Shown: positions 27,811-35,915 of the stretch, one piece after another
Layout of the letters: every line of letters begins with the position of its first letter
Position numbering within the stretch: the stretch's first letter is position 1
From: an uncultured Bacteroidales bacterium
Lineage (GTDB): Bacteria > Bacteroidota > Bacteroidia > Bacteroidales > P3
Assembly: GCA_949291555.1 (NCBI GenBank)
Contig: CASEWE010000001.1
Coordinates: 186,001 to 250,000 of the forward strand
DNA: 64,000 nt
Direction of reading: 5' to 3'
The notes under the pieces: model-generated
Told to the model about the DNA's origin: nothing
Seen by the model: only the letters and a program-made list of their open reading frames with translations
Databases searched by the model: none
Position numbers and translations under genes: made by a program

Positions 27811-28638
27811 TTACCTTTCCGCCTCCTCGAGGCCTGTTGCCGGCACGGTCGGGGCATGCCGGCCCCGCAGGAAAGCCGGGGCCCAGGCTGCAAAAAGCGC
27901 AGCTGTTTCCGTGCGCAGCCGGGTCGGGCCGAGATTTACCGGGACATAGCCTTTTTCCACGCATGCCGCCACTTCTCCGGGATGAAAATCCCCTTCCGGC
28001 CCTATCAGCACTTCCATCCCCTTTCCGGGGTCGAGCAATTCCAAAAGGTTCCTTTTTGGGTATTCCGGCCCGCAGTAAGCAATGAATTTCTGAGGATAAG
28101 GGTCGCCTGAAGCCGCTTCTCCCGCTTCGCCCCGATTTTCGATCCGTTCCTTTTCCAAGCAGGATTCCCGCTGCCTCAGATACGCTTCCAGCCCGCATAA
28201 GGGGGTTGCCAGCGGCAAATACGCCTGCTGCGATTGCTTCATGGCGGCCAGGAGTATGCCGCGAACCCGTTCCTCCTTCACCGCCTTGCGTTCGGAATAA
28301 CGGCTATGAATGAAACTGATCCGGCCCAGACCCACCTCGGTGGCCTTTTCCAAAAACCATTCGGTGCGATCCATGCTTTTGGTCGGAGCCATCACGATAT
28401 GCACTTGCGGGCGGCGGTTCCCATTCCTGCCCGCCTCCAGAAGGGTTTCCTCCGGACGAGCGGAACAGAAGTCGCGGTCGACCGTTGTCAGCACCGCGCG
28501 GCAAAGGTTTCCCTCCCCGTCCGAAACGAGGACATCCGCGCCCGGGAGCAAACGAAGCACCCGGGAGCAATGGCGGCTCTCCGCGGAATCAAACAAATAT
28601 TGCCCGTTTTCCTTCCGGGAAGCGTAAAAAACAAACAT
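27811..28638 (-). CDS. rsmE: 16S rRNA m3U1498 methyltransferase RsmE
   Basis: 275 residues. It uses S-adenosylmethionine to methylate N3 of U1498 in 16S rRNA. Family marks: an N-terminal PUA-like part (FVFYASRKENGQYLF ... HCSRVLRLLPG), APTKSMDRTEWFLEKATEVG, SRYSERKAVKEER, AMKQSQQAYLP, and the SPOUT knot residues VLIGPEGDFHPGEV and NLGPTRLRTETAA. The segment between residues ~165 and 185 (RQRESCLEKERIENRGEAGE) is charged and looks longer than usual. Co-directional with DUF4159 (9-bp gap). Confidence 0.95.
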   Translation of the reverse strand: MFVFYASRKENGQYLFDSAESRHCSRVLRLLPGADVLVSDGEGNLCRAVLTTVDRDFCSARPEETLLEAGRNGNRRPQVHIVMAPTKSMDRTEWFLEKATEVGLGRISFIHSRYSERKAVKEERVRGILLAAMKQSQQAYLPLATPLCGLEAYLRQRESCLEKERIENRGEAGEAASGDPYPQKFIAYCGPEYPKRNLLELLDPGKGMEVLIGPEGDFHPGEVAACVEKGYVPVNLGPTRLRTETAALFAAWAPAFLRGRHAPTVPATGLEEAER

Positions 28639-28733
28639 GTCCCGCTGTCTTTATCCCCTTTTCCCGTTCCGGGCCCGCAGAAAGGGACAACCTGCAAAGC
28701 CTCCCTTGCCTGCCTCCCGGAACGAGCCTTCCT

Positions 28734-30035
28734 TTACTCCTTCACGTGGATCAAGAAATAGTTCTTTTTGCCTTTCTGCACCAGCACATAAGCATTGTTA
28801 AGCAGCATGCCGCGCTGCACCGGAGTCTGTTCGGAAACCTTTTCCTTGTTTATGGAAAGGCTGTTTTCCTTCAAGGCGCGGCGCACTTCGCTCTTGGAAG
28901 AGAAAATCCCGGTCTTTTCCGAAAGCAAGTCTACCAACGACACGCCTCCGTCAAAATCCTCCGGGCTGGCTTCGCTGCAAGGAACCCCTTCGAAGACCGA
29001 AAGGAACGTGGCCGTATCCAGTTTCCGCAACGCTTCCGTGGTGCTTTTCCCGAACAGGATTTCCGAGGCCTCCACGGCCATCTCGTAATCTTTCAAGGAG
29101 TGCACCCGGACGGTGAGGTCTTTCGCCAACGCCTTCTGCAAGGCGCGCAAATGCGGCGCTTGGGCATGCTCCTTCTCCAAAGCCTCGATTTCCTCCTTGC
29201 CGAGCAAGGTAAAGATGCGGATATAGCGCGAAGCATCGGCATCCGAGCAATTGAGCCAGAACTGGTAAAACTTGTAAGGGGAAGTCTTTTCCGGGTCGAG
29301 CCATACGTTGCCGCTTTCGGTCTTGCCGAATTTTCCTCCATCGGCTTTGGTAATCAACGGGCAGGTCAGCCCGTAGGCCTCCTTGCCTTCTATCCGCCGT
29401 ATGAGCTCGGTGCCGGTAGTGATGTTCCCCCATTGGTCGGAGCCCCCCATCTGGAGCTTGCAGCCGCGTTCGCGGAACAGATGCAGGAAGTCGTTGCCCT
29501 GCACCAATTGGTAGGTGAATTCGGTAAACGACATGCCGTCCGTGCCGGCTTCGCCCGAAAAACGCTTCTTGACCGAATCCTTGGCCATCATGTAGTTGAC
29601 GGTGATATGCTTGCCGATGTCGCGGATGAAACCCAAGAAAGTAACGTCTTTCATCCAATCGTAATTGTTGACCAGTTCGGCCGCGTTGGCTTCCGGGCTG
29701 TCGAAATCCAGGAACTTGGACAATTGTTTCTTGATGCAGGCCACGTTGTGGCGCAATGTTTCTTCGTTCAGCAGCACCCGTTCGTTCGATTTGCCCGAAG
29801 GGTCGCCGATCATCCCGGTCGCCCCGCCCACCAAAGCCAAGGGCTTGTGCCCGCATTCCTGGAAATGCTTGAGCATCATGATGCTTACCAAATGGCCGAT
29901 ATGCAAGGAATCGGCGGTAGGGTCGATTCCTACGTAAGCCGTTACCTGTTCTTTCCCGAGCAAGTCCTCGGTTCCGGGCATCAAATCCTGCAACATGCCT
30001 CGCCAGCGCAATTCTTCAATAAAGTCTTTGTTCAT
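28734..30035 (-). CDS. tyrS: Tyrosyl-tRNA synthetase
   Basis: 433 residues, a class I synthetase. Motifs: [19 protein letters not shown] (HIGH), [14 protein letters not shown], the tyrosine-binding [12 protein letters not shown] and GGSDQWGNI, and KFGKT in place of KMSKS, as usual in this family. The C-terminal S4-like RNA-binding domain ([20 protein letters not shown] ... [17 protein letters not shown]) is complete. rsmE starts 95 bp downstream on the same strand. Confidence 0.97.
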   Translation of the reverse strand: MNKDFIEELRWRGMLQDLMPGTEDLLGKEQVTAYVGIDPTADSLHIGHLVSIMMLKHFQECGHKPLALVGGATGMIGDPSGKSNERVLLNEETLRHNVACIKKQLSKFLDFDSPEANAAELVNNYDWMKDVTFLGFIRDIGKHITVNYMMAKDSVKKRFSGEAGTDGMSFTEFTYQLVQGNDFLHLFRERGCKLQMGGSDQWGNITTGTELIRRIEGKEAYGLTCPLITKADGGKFGKTESGNVWLDPEKTSPYKFYQFWLNCSDADASRYIRIFTLLGKEEIEALEKEHAQAPHLRALQKALAKDLTVRVHSLKDYEMAVEASEILFGKSTTEALRKLDTATFLSVFEGVPCSEASPEDFDGGVSLVDLLSEKTGIFSSKSEVRRALKENSLSINKEKVSEQTPVQRGMLLNNAYVLVQKGKKNYFLIHVKE

Positions 30036-30133
30036 CGGTTTATCCTTTCTTTCCGGAACCGGCTTCCGGGTTTCCCCGGACCTCCATGCGGCAAGCTGGT
30101 CCCGTTCCGGCCTTTATGAAATTCCGGCCTTTA

Positions 30134-30161
30134 TAAAAAAAGGGCTGCCGTAAGCAGCCCT
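30134..30161 (-). terminator. Rho-independent terminator after lipoprotein gene
   Basis: On the minus strand an 8-bp perfect stem (AGGGCTGC, 5-nt loop, GCAGCCCT; 30161-30141) is followed by seven T (plus-strand A7, 30134-30140). It lies about 30 bp past the stop at 30191. Confidence 0.9.
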
Positions 30162-30190
30162 CGGTTCGTTTCTTGTCCTTGCGCTAAAGC

Positions 30191-31012
30191 TTACAAAGCC
30201 ACTTTGCGGATAGGACGCACGTAAATTCTTCCGTTGCCGCCTTCGTTCGCCCAAGTTTTGGGAGCGTAGGTATCGAGGTTGGAATTGGGCAGGTCGTACC
30301 AAGCGAGGGCTTCCGTCTGTTCGGTCGAACTCCAGTAGGCGAAACCGAGATCGCCTCCGATAGGCGTGAAGCCATTCTCGTTGGCTTGGTCCACCATGAT
30401 CGTGCTGCCGGGAACGCTGTAACGTTCGTTGATGCGGTCTTTCACCTGCATGAGCGCGTCGAGTTCGTACATGGAAGGCAAGTACCAAGCCCCTTTGGTG
30501 CTCTCCCAACGGATATCGCCGTTATAATCGCCCTGTTCCATGAACGGAAGAAGGTCCTTCTTGAAATATTCGCGGCAAAGCTGGGCGGCAGAGGGTTTGT
30601 CTTCCCCGGCGTACTTGTTCGTGTCGGCGGCAATGATGCGGCTGGTGTTCACCGCGCCGTCCTTGTCGTTGGCATTGGTGAGGAACAACTTCGTGCTGAA
30701 AGCGGTAGGGGCCGTGTAAATCTTATAAGCCCGGACCAGTCTATTGCCATCCAAGTACATGGTATCTTTCAACTGCATCAAATCGGTAAAGGAGCACAAG
30801 TATGCCGAGTCGCCCGTGGGGGAAACGGCAAAAATGATGCCTTGGGCTTCTTTCGGGTCGCTAACCACCGAGTTTTCCCCGTAGAGCTGGCCTACGAGTT
30901 CGTGGCCGGTGTTGAGGTCGCTCACGAATTTACGTTCTTCTTCTTTGTTGCATGCCGAAAAGACTGTGGAAACAGCCGCGGCCAAAACTAAGAAACCGAG
31001 TAACTTTTTCAT
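30191..31012 (-). CDS. Lipoprotein with Lcl/DUF1566-like C-terminal domain
   Basis: 273 residues. SPII signal with lipobox VFSAC (Cys21) followed by NKEEE. The C-terminal part has the order WYLPSMYELDALMQVKDRIN ... YWSSTEQTEALAWYDL ... GGNGRIYVRPIRKV, which is the Lcl C-terminal (DUF1566-type) pattern seen in many Bacteroidota exported proteins. Function unknown. A TATTTTTG -7 box (31099-31106, minus) lies ~90 bp upstream, and a 10-bp inverted repeat lies further up at 31131-31165. A strong terminator follows. Confidence 0.85.
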   Translation of the reverse strand: MKKLLGFLVLAAAVSTVFSACNKEEERKFVSDLNTGHELVGQLYGENSVVSDPKEAQGIIFAVSPTGDSAYLCSFTDLMQLKDTMYLDGNRLVRAYKIYTAPTAFSTKLFLTNANDKDGAVNTSRIIAADTNKYAGEDKPSAAQLCREYFKKDLLPFMEQGDYNGDIRWESTKGAWYLPSMYELDALMQVKDRINERYSVPGSTIMVDQANENGFTPIGGDLGFAYWSSTEQTEALAWYDLPNSNLDTYAPKTWANEGGNGRIYVRPIRKVAL

Positions 31013-31098
31013 GCTGAATGAAATGGTTTAGTTATGTCTTTTTACTTTTTACTTGTGGCAAGTAACTTTTCCCGTTGTTCTCCCCGAACACGGAACGC

Positions 31099-31106
31099 CA
31101 AAAATA
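31099..31106 (-). promoter_or_regulatory. Candidate -7 box of the lipoprotein gene
   Basis: Minus-strand TATTTTTG matches TAnnTTTG, 87-94 bp upstream of ATG 31012. No TTG at the standard spacing. Confidence 0.45.
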
Positions 31107-31130
31107 ATAAATTTTTCAATACCCGCGAAA

Positions 31131-31165
31131 ATTATCAACAAACAATCTTGCGCGCTGTTGATAAT
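31131..31165. repeat. Inverted repeat with DnaA-box-like arms
   Basis: ATTATCAACA (31131-31140) and its exact reverse complement TGTTGATAAT (31156-31165) are separated by 15 bp. Each arm contains TTATCAACA, one mismatch from the DnaA box TTATCCACA. It lies upstream of the lipoprotein gene. The rest of 31013-31374 holds only a 19-bp direct repeat (31268-31286 and 31331-31349, TTTCCCGAACCGAAAACCT) and no gene. Confidence 0.5.
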
Positions 31166-31374
31166 TCGTTTTCCCCGGCTTCCTGCCGCGGCTTCCTTCC
31201 CGCCCGGACAGGCGGGACCTTGTCCCGGAAAGGCCTTTCTCTTTTTCCCCGAAAGGGTTTCCTCCTTTTTCCCGAACCGAAAACCTGAACCTCGTCAGGC
31301 TGCGCATTCCCAACCGTCCACATCCGGCTGTTTCCCGAACCGAAAACCTCGCGGCCCTTGCGCCTGCCCGGAAG

Positions 31375-32643
31375 TCAATGGCCGGCGGCTTCTTCCTTCC
31401 CGGCCGCGGCTGTGCCTTTCCCGGGTCGAACCAGCAGCGCGTACGCCAGGATGATGCCGTAGCAAGGCAGCAGGAGCCCGTAGGAAAGACGGTAGCCGGC
31501 AAGATCCACTACATAGCCGAAAAGCAAGGGCAGCAAGGCCCCGCCCACGATGGCCATAATCAGCAAGGACGAGCCCAAGGAGGTTTCCTTGCCCAACCCG
31601 CTAAGGGCAAGCCCCCATACGGCCGGCCAAATCATGGCATTGGTAAGCCCTAATCCGACCAATATGTAGAAAGAGTCCTTCCCGGGAAGCAGGATGGCAA
31701 GCAGCGAAACCGCCAGGCTCCCCGAAGCCGAAAGGACAAGGGCTGTCTTCTGGCTGAAATACTTAGGAATGCCGATGATTCCCACGAAGTAGCCCAAGAT
31801 GAACGCCACCATCGACAAAGCCGGGAAAATTTTCGCCTCGGAAGAAGGGACTCCCTGGTCGAGCCCGTAACCGATCAGGCTGTCGACGCTTATCACCTCG
31901 GCGCCTACATAAAAGAACAAGGCCACGACCCCGCCCCAGAAGCAGGGCTTTTTCAAAAGGGAGTGCCCGCCATGGCCCTTGCCGGGTTTCCCGCCGCCCG
32001 AAATTTCAGGCAACGGCGAAACTCTGACAAAAACCGCCAACAAGGCCAAGGACACCGTGATGAAGTAATAAGGCACACGGCACTTCATGGCCAAGTCGTC
32101 CAAAAGGGCCACCCGTTCCGGATGCCCGACCGGAAGCCCGGAGACTTGGTGCGCCAGGCTGTCGGTACCTTGCAGGATAACGCTTCCCAGAACCAATGGG
32201 GCCAGCACGCCGGCAAATTTGTTGCAGACCCCCATGATGCTGATCCGCCGGGCCGCGGTTTCGGGCGGGCCCAGAATGGCGGCATAAGGATTGGCGGCTG
32301 TCTGCAAAAGCGCCAAGCCCGCGCCCATCAGGAAAAGCCCTGTCAGGAAAAAAAGGTAAAACCGGGTATAGGCTGCCGGGATAAAGAACGCCGCCCCCAG
32401 GGCCATTACGCCCAAGCCTATCGAGATGGAACGGGTGTAGCCGAACCGGTCGATGATTTTCGAAGATGGGAGGGCGAAAACAAAATACGCTATGTAAAAG
32501 ACGAAAGTGACGAAATACGACTCGAAATTGCTCAGCTCGCAGGCTATCTTCAAAAAAGGCACCAAAGTGGAATTAAGCCAGGTGACGAAGCCGAAGATAA
32601 AGAAAAGTATGCCGATGAAGACCAAAGGGGATTTCTTTGCCAT
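31375..32643 (-). CDS. Sugar MFS transporter (FHS/FucP-like family)
   Basis: 422 residues from ATG 32643 (MAKKSPLVFIGILFFIFGFV), the usual start for this family; upstream codons add a non-conserved tail. About 12 transmembrane segments. Family marks include FGFVTWLNSTLVPFLKIACE, YFVFALPSSKIIDRFGYTRS, LQTAANPYAAILGPPETAAR, VGAEVISVDSLIGYGLDQGV, and NAMIWPAVWGLALSGLG near the end. Members are proton symporters for fucose, glucose or galactose. The substrate cannot be read from the sequence and no sugar-catabolic gene is adjacent. Confidence 0.93.
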   Translation of the reverse strand: MAKKSPLVFIGILFFIFGFVTWLNSTLVPFLKIACELSNFESYFVTFVFYIAYFVFALPSSKIIDRFGYTRSISIGLGVMALGAAFFIPAAYTRFYLFFLTGLFLMGAGLALLQTAANPYAAILGPPETAARRISIMGVCNKFAGVLAPLVLGSVILQGTDSLAHQVSGLPVGHPERVALLDDLAMKCRVPYYFITVSLALLAVFVRVSPLPEISGGGKPGKGHGGHSLLKKPCFWGGVVALFFYVGAEVISVDSLIGYGLDQGVPSSEAKIFPALSMVAFILGYFVGIIGIPKYFSQKTALVLSASGSLAVSLLAILLPGKDSFYILVGLGLTNAMIWPAVWGLALSGLGKETSLGSSLLIMAIVGGALLPLLFGYVVDLAGYRLSYGLLLPCYGIILAYALLVRPGKGTAAAGKEEAAGH

Positions 32644-32739
32644 AGGGAAAGGACCGGTTAAAAAACAAAAATTTCCGGGCAAGGCGCGTCACGGCAGGCT
32701 CCGCTGCTTCCGATGCCCCTTGCCCGGAACAGAAAAACA

Positions 32740-33312
32740 TCAATATTCCCTTACCTGCAATTGGAAATAGGCTTGAGGATGCTTGCAAGTGGGGCAAACC
32801 TCGGGGGCTTTCTCCCCGTAATGCACATGCCCGCAATTGCGGCAATACCAGAATACTTTCTCGTTCTTCCTGAATACCGTTCCGTTCACGACATTTTCCA
32901 AGAGCTTGCGGTAACGGGTTTCGTGTTCTTTTTCCACGCCCGAAACCATGGTGAACATGCGGGCGATGTCATCGAAGCCTTCCTGCTTGGCAACTTCGGC
33001 GAATTTGGGATAAAGTTCCGTCCATTCCTCGTTTTCCCCGTTTGCGGCGGCTTCCAGATTGGAACGGGTATCGAGAATCTGCCCCGCCGGGAAAGCAGCG
33101 GTGATTTCGGCCATGCCGCCTTCCAAGGCCTTGAAAAAGAGTTTGGCATGTTCTTCTTCCTGACGGGCGGTTTCTTCAAAGATAGCAGCAATCTGCTCAT
33201 ACCCGTCTTTCTTGGCTTGCTTGGCGAAGAACGTGTAACGGTTGCGGGCTTGCGATTCCCCGGCAAAAGACTGCAGGAGATTTTTTTCGGTCTGGGTTCC
33301 TTTGATGCTCAT
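32740..33312 (-). CDS. Rubrerythrin
   Basis: 190 residues. The diiron four-helix bundle (GESQARNRYTFFAKQAKKDG, FEETARQEEEHAKLFFKAL, FAEVAKQEGFDDIARMFTMV, EKEHETRYRKLLENV) supplies the Glu/His ligands of a peroxidase. The C-terminal rubredoxin domain has two pairs, CRNC and CPTC. It reduces hydrogen peroxide in anaerobes, which fits an anaerobic or microaerophilic host. A TAACTTTG -7 box lies at 33365-33372 (minus), about 55 bp upstream. Confidence 0.96.
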   Translation of the reverse strand: MSIKGTQTEKNLLQSFAGESQARNRYTFFAKQAKKDGYEQIAAIFEETARQEEEHAKLFFKALEGGMAEITAAFPAGQILDTRSNLEAAANGENEEWTELYPKFAEVAKQEGFDDIARMFTMVSGVEKEHETRYRKLLENVVNGTVFRKNEKVFWYCRNCGHVHYGEKAPEVCPTCKHPQAYFQLQVREY

Positions 33313-33364
33313 GGCTTTAAAAGTTAAGGGTTAAACTTCCTTGAAAAGGCAAACACCTATTTTG

Positions 33365-33372
33365 CAAAGTTA
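33365..33372 (-). promoter_or_regulatory. Candidate -7 box of the rubrerythrin gene
   Basis: Minus-strand TAACTTTG fits TAnnTTTG; it lies between the mnmD stop (33418) and the rubrerythrin start, so rubrerythrin is probably transcribed separately. Confidence 0.45.
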
Positions 33373-33417
33373 CGTTTTTATTTCTCTAATCCATTCCCCT
33401 AATCTCATCCATTCCCC

Positions 33418-34104
33418 CTAAGGGGCATACGCACGGGTTATTTCCCGTTTTCCGGCCGGTCCCGGCAATTTTTCCACCTGGAATCCGGCAGCGCTCAAGG
33501 CGCGCCGGAAGCGGCCTTGGGCGCAATAGCTGGACAAGTAGCACGGATGCGCGGCCGCCTGCCGGAGCTTGGAGAAAATCCCTTCTTCCCAAAGTTCCGG
33601 TTGGACAGCTGGCGCGAAAGCATCGTAAAATACCGCATGGAAATACGTTCGAGGCAATTCCAGATCCTGCATGCGGCCCTTTATCTTCACTAAGTCGAAA
33701 CTTTCGGCCACGGCATGCGGCTTGGCGTCGAAAGGCTGAAGGTGCAAGGACTCGAAAAGCGCGTTCCCGGGCAAGGAAAGCTGCCGGGAAAAATTAAGCT
33801 GCCGCCAAAGCTTTTCTTCCAATGGAAACGCCTCGACCGAAACGTATTCCGTGCGGATTCCATGCTTGCCGGCTTCCAGCAGGCACAACAACGCGTTCAA
33901 GCCGGTCCCGAACCCCATTTCGAAAACCCGCAGGCAGGGGAGGGATTCCGCCTTGACCGCCCGGAGAGCCGGAAGGAAAGCCGTTTCTATATAGACCTTG
34001 CGGCTTTCCTGCAACGAGCCGTGCACGGAATGGTAATGCTCGCCCTTTTCTTCCCAAAACAAGGTGTGGCTCCCATCTTCCGTTACTTGTACCCGCAAGC
34101 TCAT
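33418..34104 (-). CDS. mnmD: tRNA 5-methylaminomethyl-2-thiouridine methyltransferase (MnmD)
   Basis: 228 residues, the stand-alone methyltransferase half of MnmC. Motifs: VTEDGSHTLFWEEKGEHYHS, VFEMGFGTGLNALLCL (SAM-binding loop), YVSVEAFPL, FHAVFYDAFAPAVQPELW, and YCAQGRFRRALSAAGFQVEKLPGPAGKRE. It completes the mnm5s2U34 wobble modification, a pathway that also uses MnmG, encoded at 47.9 kb in this window. Confidence 0.94.
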   Translation of the reverse strand: MSLRVQVTEDGSHTLFWEEKGEHYHSVHGSLQESRKVYIETAFLPALRAVKAESLPCLRVFEMGFGTGLNALLCLLEAGKHGIRTEYVSVEAFPLEEKLWRQLNFSRQLSLPGNALFESLHLQPFDAKPHAVAESFDLVKIKGRMQDLELPRTYFHAVFYDAFAPAVQPELWEEGIFSKLRQAAAHPCYLSSYCAQGRFRRALSAAGFQVEKLPGPAGKREITRAYAP

Positions 34105-34120
34105 TTTCTTGCAATTTTTA

Positions 34121-34128
34121 TAAATTTG
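34121..34128 (+). promoter_or_regulatory. Candidate -7 box for tRNA-Leu(UAG)
   Basis: Plus-strand TAAATTTG fits TAnnTTTG, about 100 bp upstream of the tRNA. There is no well-spaced TTG, so this is weak. Confidence 0.3.
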
Positions 34129-34226
34129 CGTCCCTTGTGCGCCCCTTGCCGGTTCCCTGCGTGCCGCAATGCTGCGTCTTTTGCGGGAAACCGGAACGGG
34201 CTGAACGGGCTAAGATAAGACAAATT

Positions 34227-34308
34227 GCGGATGTGGCGTAATTGGTAGCCGTGCTAGACTTAGGATCTAGTGCCGAAAGGCGTAAGGGTTCGAGTCCCTT
34301 CATCCGCA
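34227..34308 (+). tRNA. tRNA-Leu (anticodon UAG)
   Basis: 82 nt. The acceptor stem GCGGATG pairs with CATCCGC, the anticodon loop CTTAGGA gives UAG, a short variable arm follows, and the T arm is AAGGG-TTCGAGT-CCCTT with discriminator A at 34308. CCA is not encoded. A run of nine T at about 34330-34338 may terminate it. The rest of 34309-34704 is AT-rich leader without a gene. Confidence 0.95.
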
Positions 34309-34560
34309 CCCAGCGTCTTCCGTGCAAGTTTTTTTTTCCGGAAAACCTGCAAAATCGAAAATGCCGGTTATCCTTTTCGGGCTTTTTGACTATTCCGCAA
34401 TATGTTTTCCGGAATCCAACCGAAAATCCAGAAAATCTTGAAACAAGGCGAAAAACAGTTGATAAAACCATCCTCTTTCCCTTGTTTTAGACCTTTTTTC
34501 TCTAATTCATATTTACATTTTTCCTTTTTTCTCTATTTTTCCGCTTTTTTTATTTCGAAT

Positions 34561-34590
34561 TTGCTCTTTTCATTTTTTTTCGTATTTTTG
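34561..34590 (+). promoter_or_regulatory. Bacteroidota-type promoter of the PepSY-like lipoprotein gene
   Basis: TTG at 34561-34563, a 19-bp T-rich spacer, TATTTTTG at 34583-34590. Transcription would start about 110 nt before the ATG at 34705, giving a long AT-rich leader. Confidence 0.75.
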
Positions 34591-34704
34591 TGAAACTGGG
34601 GTATCTTCAATAACGAAGAATCTTCTTTTCTTCGGAGTTGCCCCCGAGAGAAAACCTTTTCGGCATCATGCCGGGCAATTACAAACCAATTTAAATTTAT
34701 TTTT

Positions 34705-35697
34705 ATGAGACCTTTGTTTTCATTGAAAAAACTGGCCTTGTCTTTCTTGGTCTTGCCTGCTCTGCTTGGGCTTTCTTCTTGCGAACATCCGGATGGAGGA
34801 GGCGATGGCTTCACTCCCAGCGCGGCTTTGGAAGAAGCTTTCAAAAAAGATTTTCCTTCCGCAACCGAAGTGGCATGGGTAAGATACGATGTTTACGCCG
34901 TGGCTTCGTTCGTTGTGCCTGCAAAAGCCGCCGAAACGAAAATGACCGCTTGGTACACGAACGATGCTGCCCCGCAGCTGGTTCAGCAGCAACAAAACAT
35001 GCCTGGCCTGGAGTCGCTTCCCGAAGCGGTGAGGAACGCCTTTTACGCCAGCGCTTACAACCAAAGCGATACTTGGCGCGTGGATGAAGTGGAGGTGCAT
35101 CGCCGCCATTATGCCGCCGACCAGATAATCTACAAGATAGAACTCGATGCCCTCCAGGCCGGCAAACCCGATGTGGACCTTTTCTACGACCAGGACGGCG
35201 TGTTGCTGAAAGAAGAGTTGGACTATGACGACGACAACGGAAGGGATTGGGATGACGACGACATGCCCATTTCCCCCGATGCTTACCAGTCCTGCCTGGA
35301 CTTCCTCAACAACCGTTACCCCGACTACCGGGTCGATGACTTGGAAAGAATGGATACCCGCCAGCACGGAACCCTTTTCAAGGCCGAACTCGAGAAGAGG
35401 ACAGGGCCGGAGGAAGAAGAATTGGACGTTTTCCTTTCTTCGGATGTCCAATTCCTGGCTTCTTCCATCGAAATTCCTTACCGGGATCTTCCTCAGGCCG
35501 TGCGTACCGCTGCCGAGCAAAAATACCCGGCTCCGACATGGGAAATCGAAGATGAAGCCAAGGAATGGGAAACCAACGAGAACAAACTGCTTTACTCGAT
35601 AGAAGCCGAACAAGAGGAAAGAGGAATGGAAACCGAAGTAACCGCGTTCTTCCAGGAAGACGGGACCCTGTTCAACGAATACAAGAAATTCGATTAA
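34705..35697 (+). CDS. PepSY-like domain lipoprotein (tandem beta-lactamase-inhibitor-like repeats)
   Basis: 330 residues. SPII signal with lipobox LGLSSC (Cys26). The body contains about three PepSY-like units of the Bacteroidota exported family (PF11396 type): AALEEAFKKDFPSATEVAWV ... ETKMTAWYTNDA, then LPEAVRNAFYASAYNQS ... DVDLFYDQDGVLLKEE, then YQSCLDFLNNRYPDYRVDDL and LPQAVRTAAEQKYPAPTWEI ... TEVTAFFQEDGTLFNEYKKF. The protein is highly acidic, with a DDDNGRDWDDDD stretch. Likely periplasmic; ligand unknown. It has its own promoter and a strong palindromic terminator. Confidence 0.9.
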   Translation: MRPLFSLKKLALSFLVLPALLGLSSCEHPDGGGDGFTPSAALEEAFKKDFPSATEVAWVRYDVYAVASFVVPAKAAETKMTAWYTNDAAPQLVQQQQNMPGLESLPEAVRNAFYASAYNQSDTWRVDEVEVHRRHYAADQIIYKIELDALQAGKPDVDLFYDQDGVLLKEELDYDDDNGRDWDDDDMPISPDAYQSCLDFLNNRYPDYRVDDLERMDTRQHGTLFKAELEKRTGPEEEELDVFLSSDVQFLASSIEIPYRDLPQAVRTAAEQKYPAPTWEIEDEAKEWETNENKLLYSIEAEQEERGMETEVTAFFQEDGTLFNEYKKFD

Positions 35698-35730
35698 CCC
35701 CGTTCGTGCGAGATTTTTCCCGGAACGTGG

Positions 35731-35774
35731 AAAGGAGAAGCCCCGGCCTTCGCGAAGGCCGGGGCTTCTCCTTT
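35731..35774. terminator. Bidirectional terminator: perfect 21-bp inverted repeat with 2-nt loop
   Basis: The arm 35731-35751 (AAAGGAGAAG + CCCCGGCCTTC) and 35754-35774 are exact reverse complements around GC. It lies between the convergent PepSY-like and MORN genes, with A/T-rich ends on both sides (AAA and TTT), so it can serve both strands. Confidence 0.85.
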
Positions 35775-35915
35775 CCGTAAGCGGCACTTTTGCTCACTTG
35801 GAAATTCTTTCATCTGCCGAAAACCTGCCATACGCGGACAAACCTCGCGCGGAAATCCTATTCCGAGCATTTTCCTTGTCCAGGCAGCTTCTTGGAAAGC
35901 AGGCCGGTCATGATG

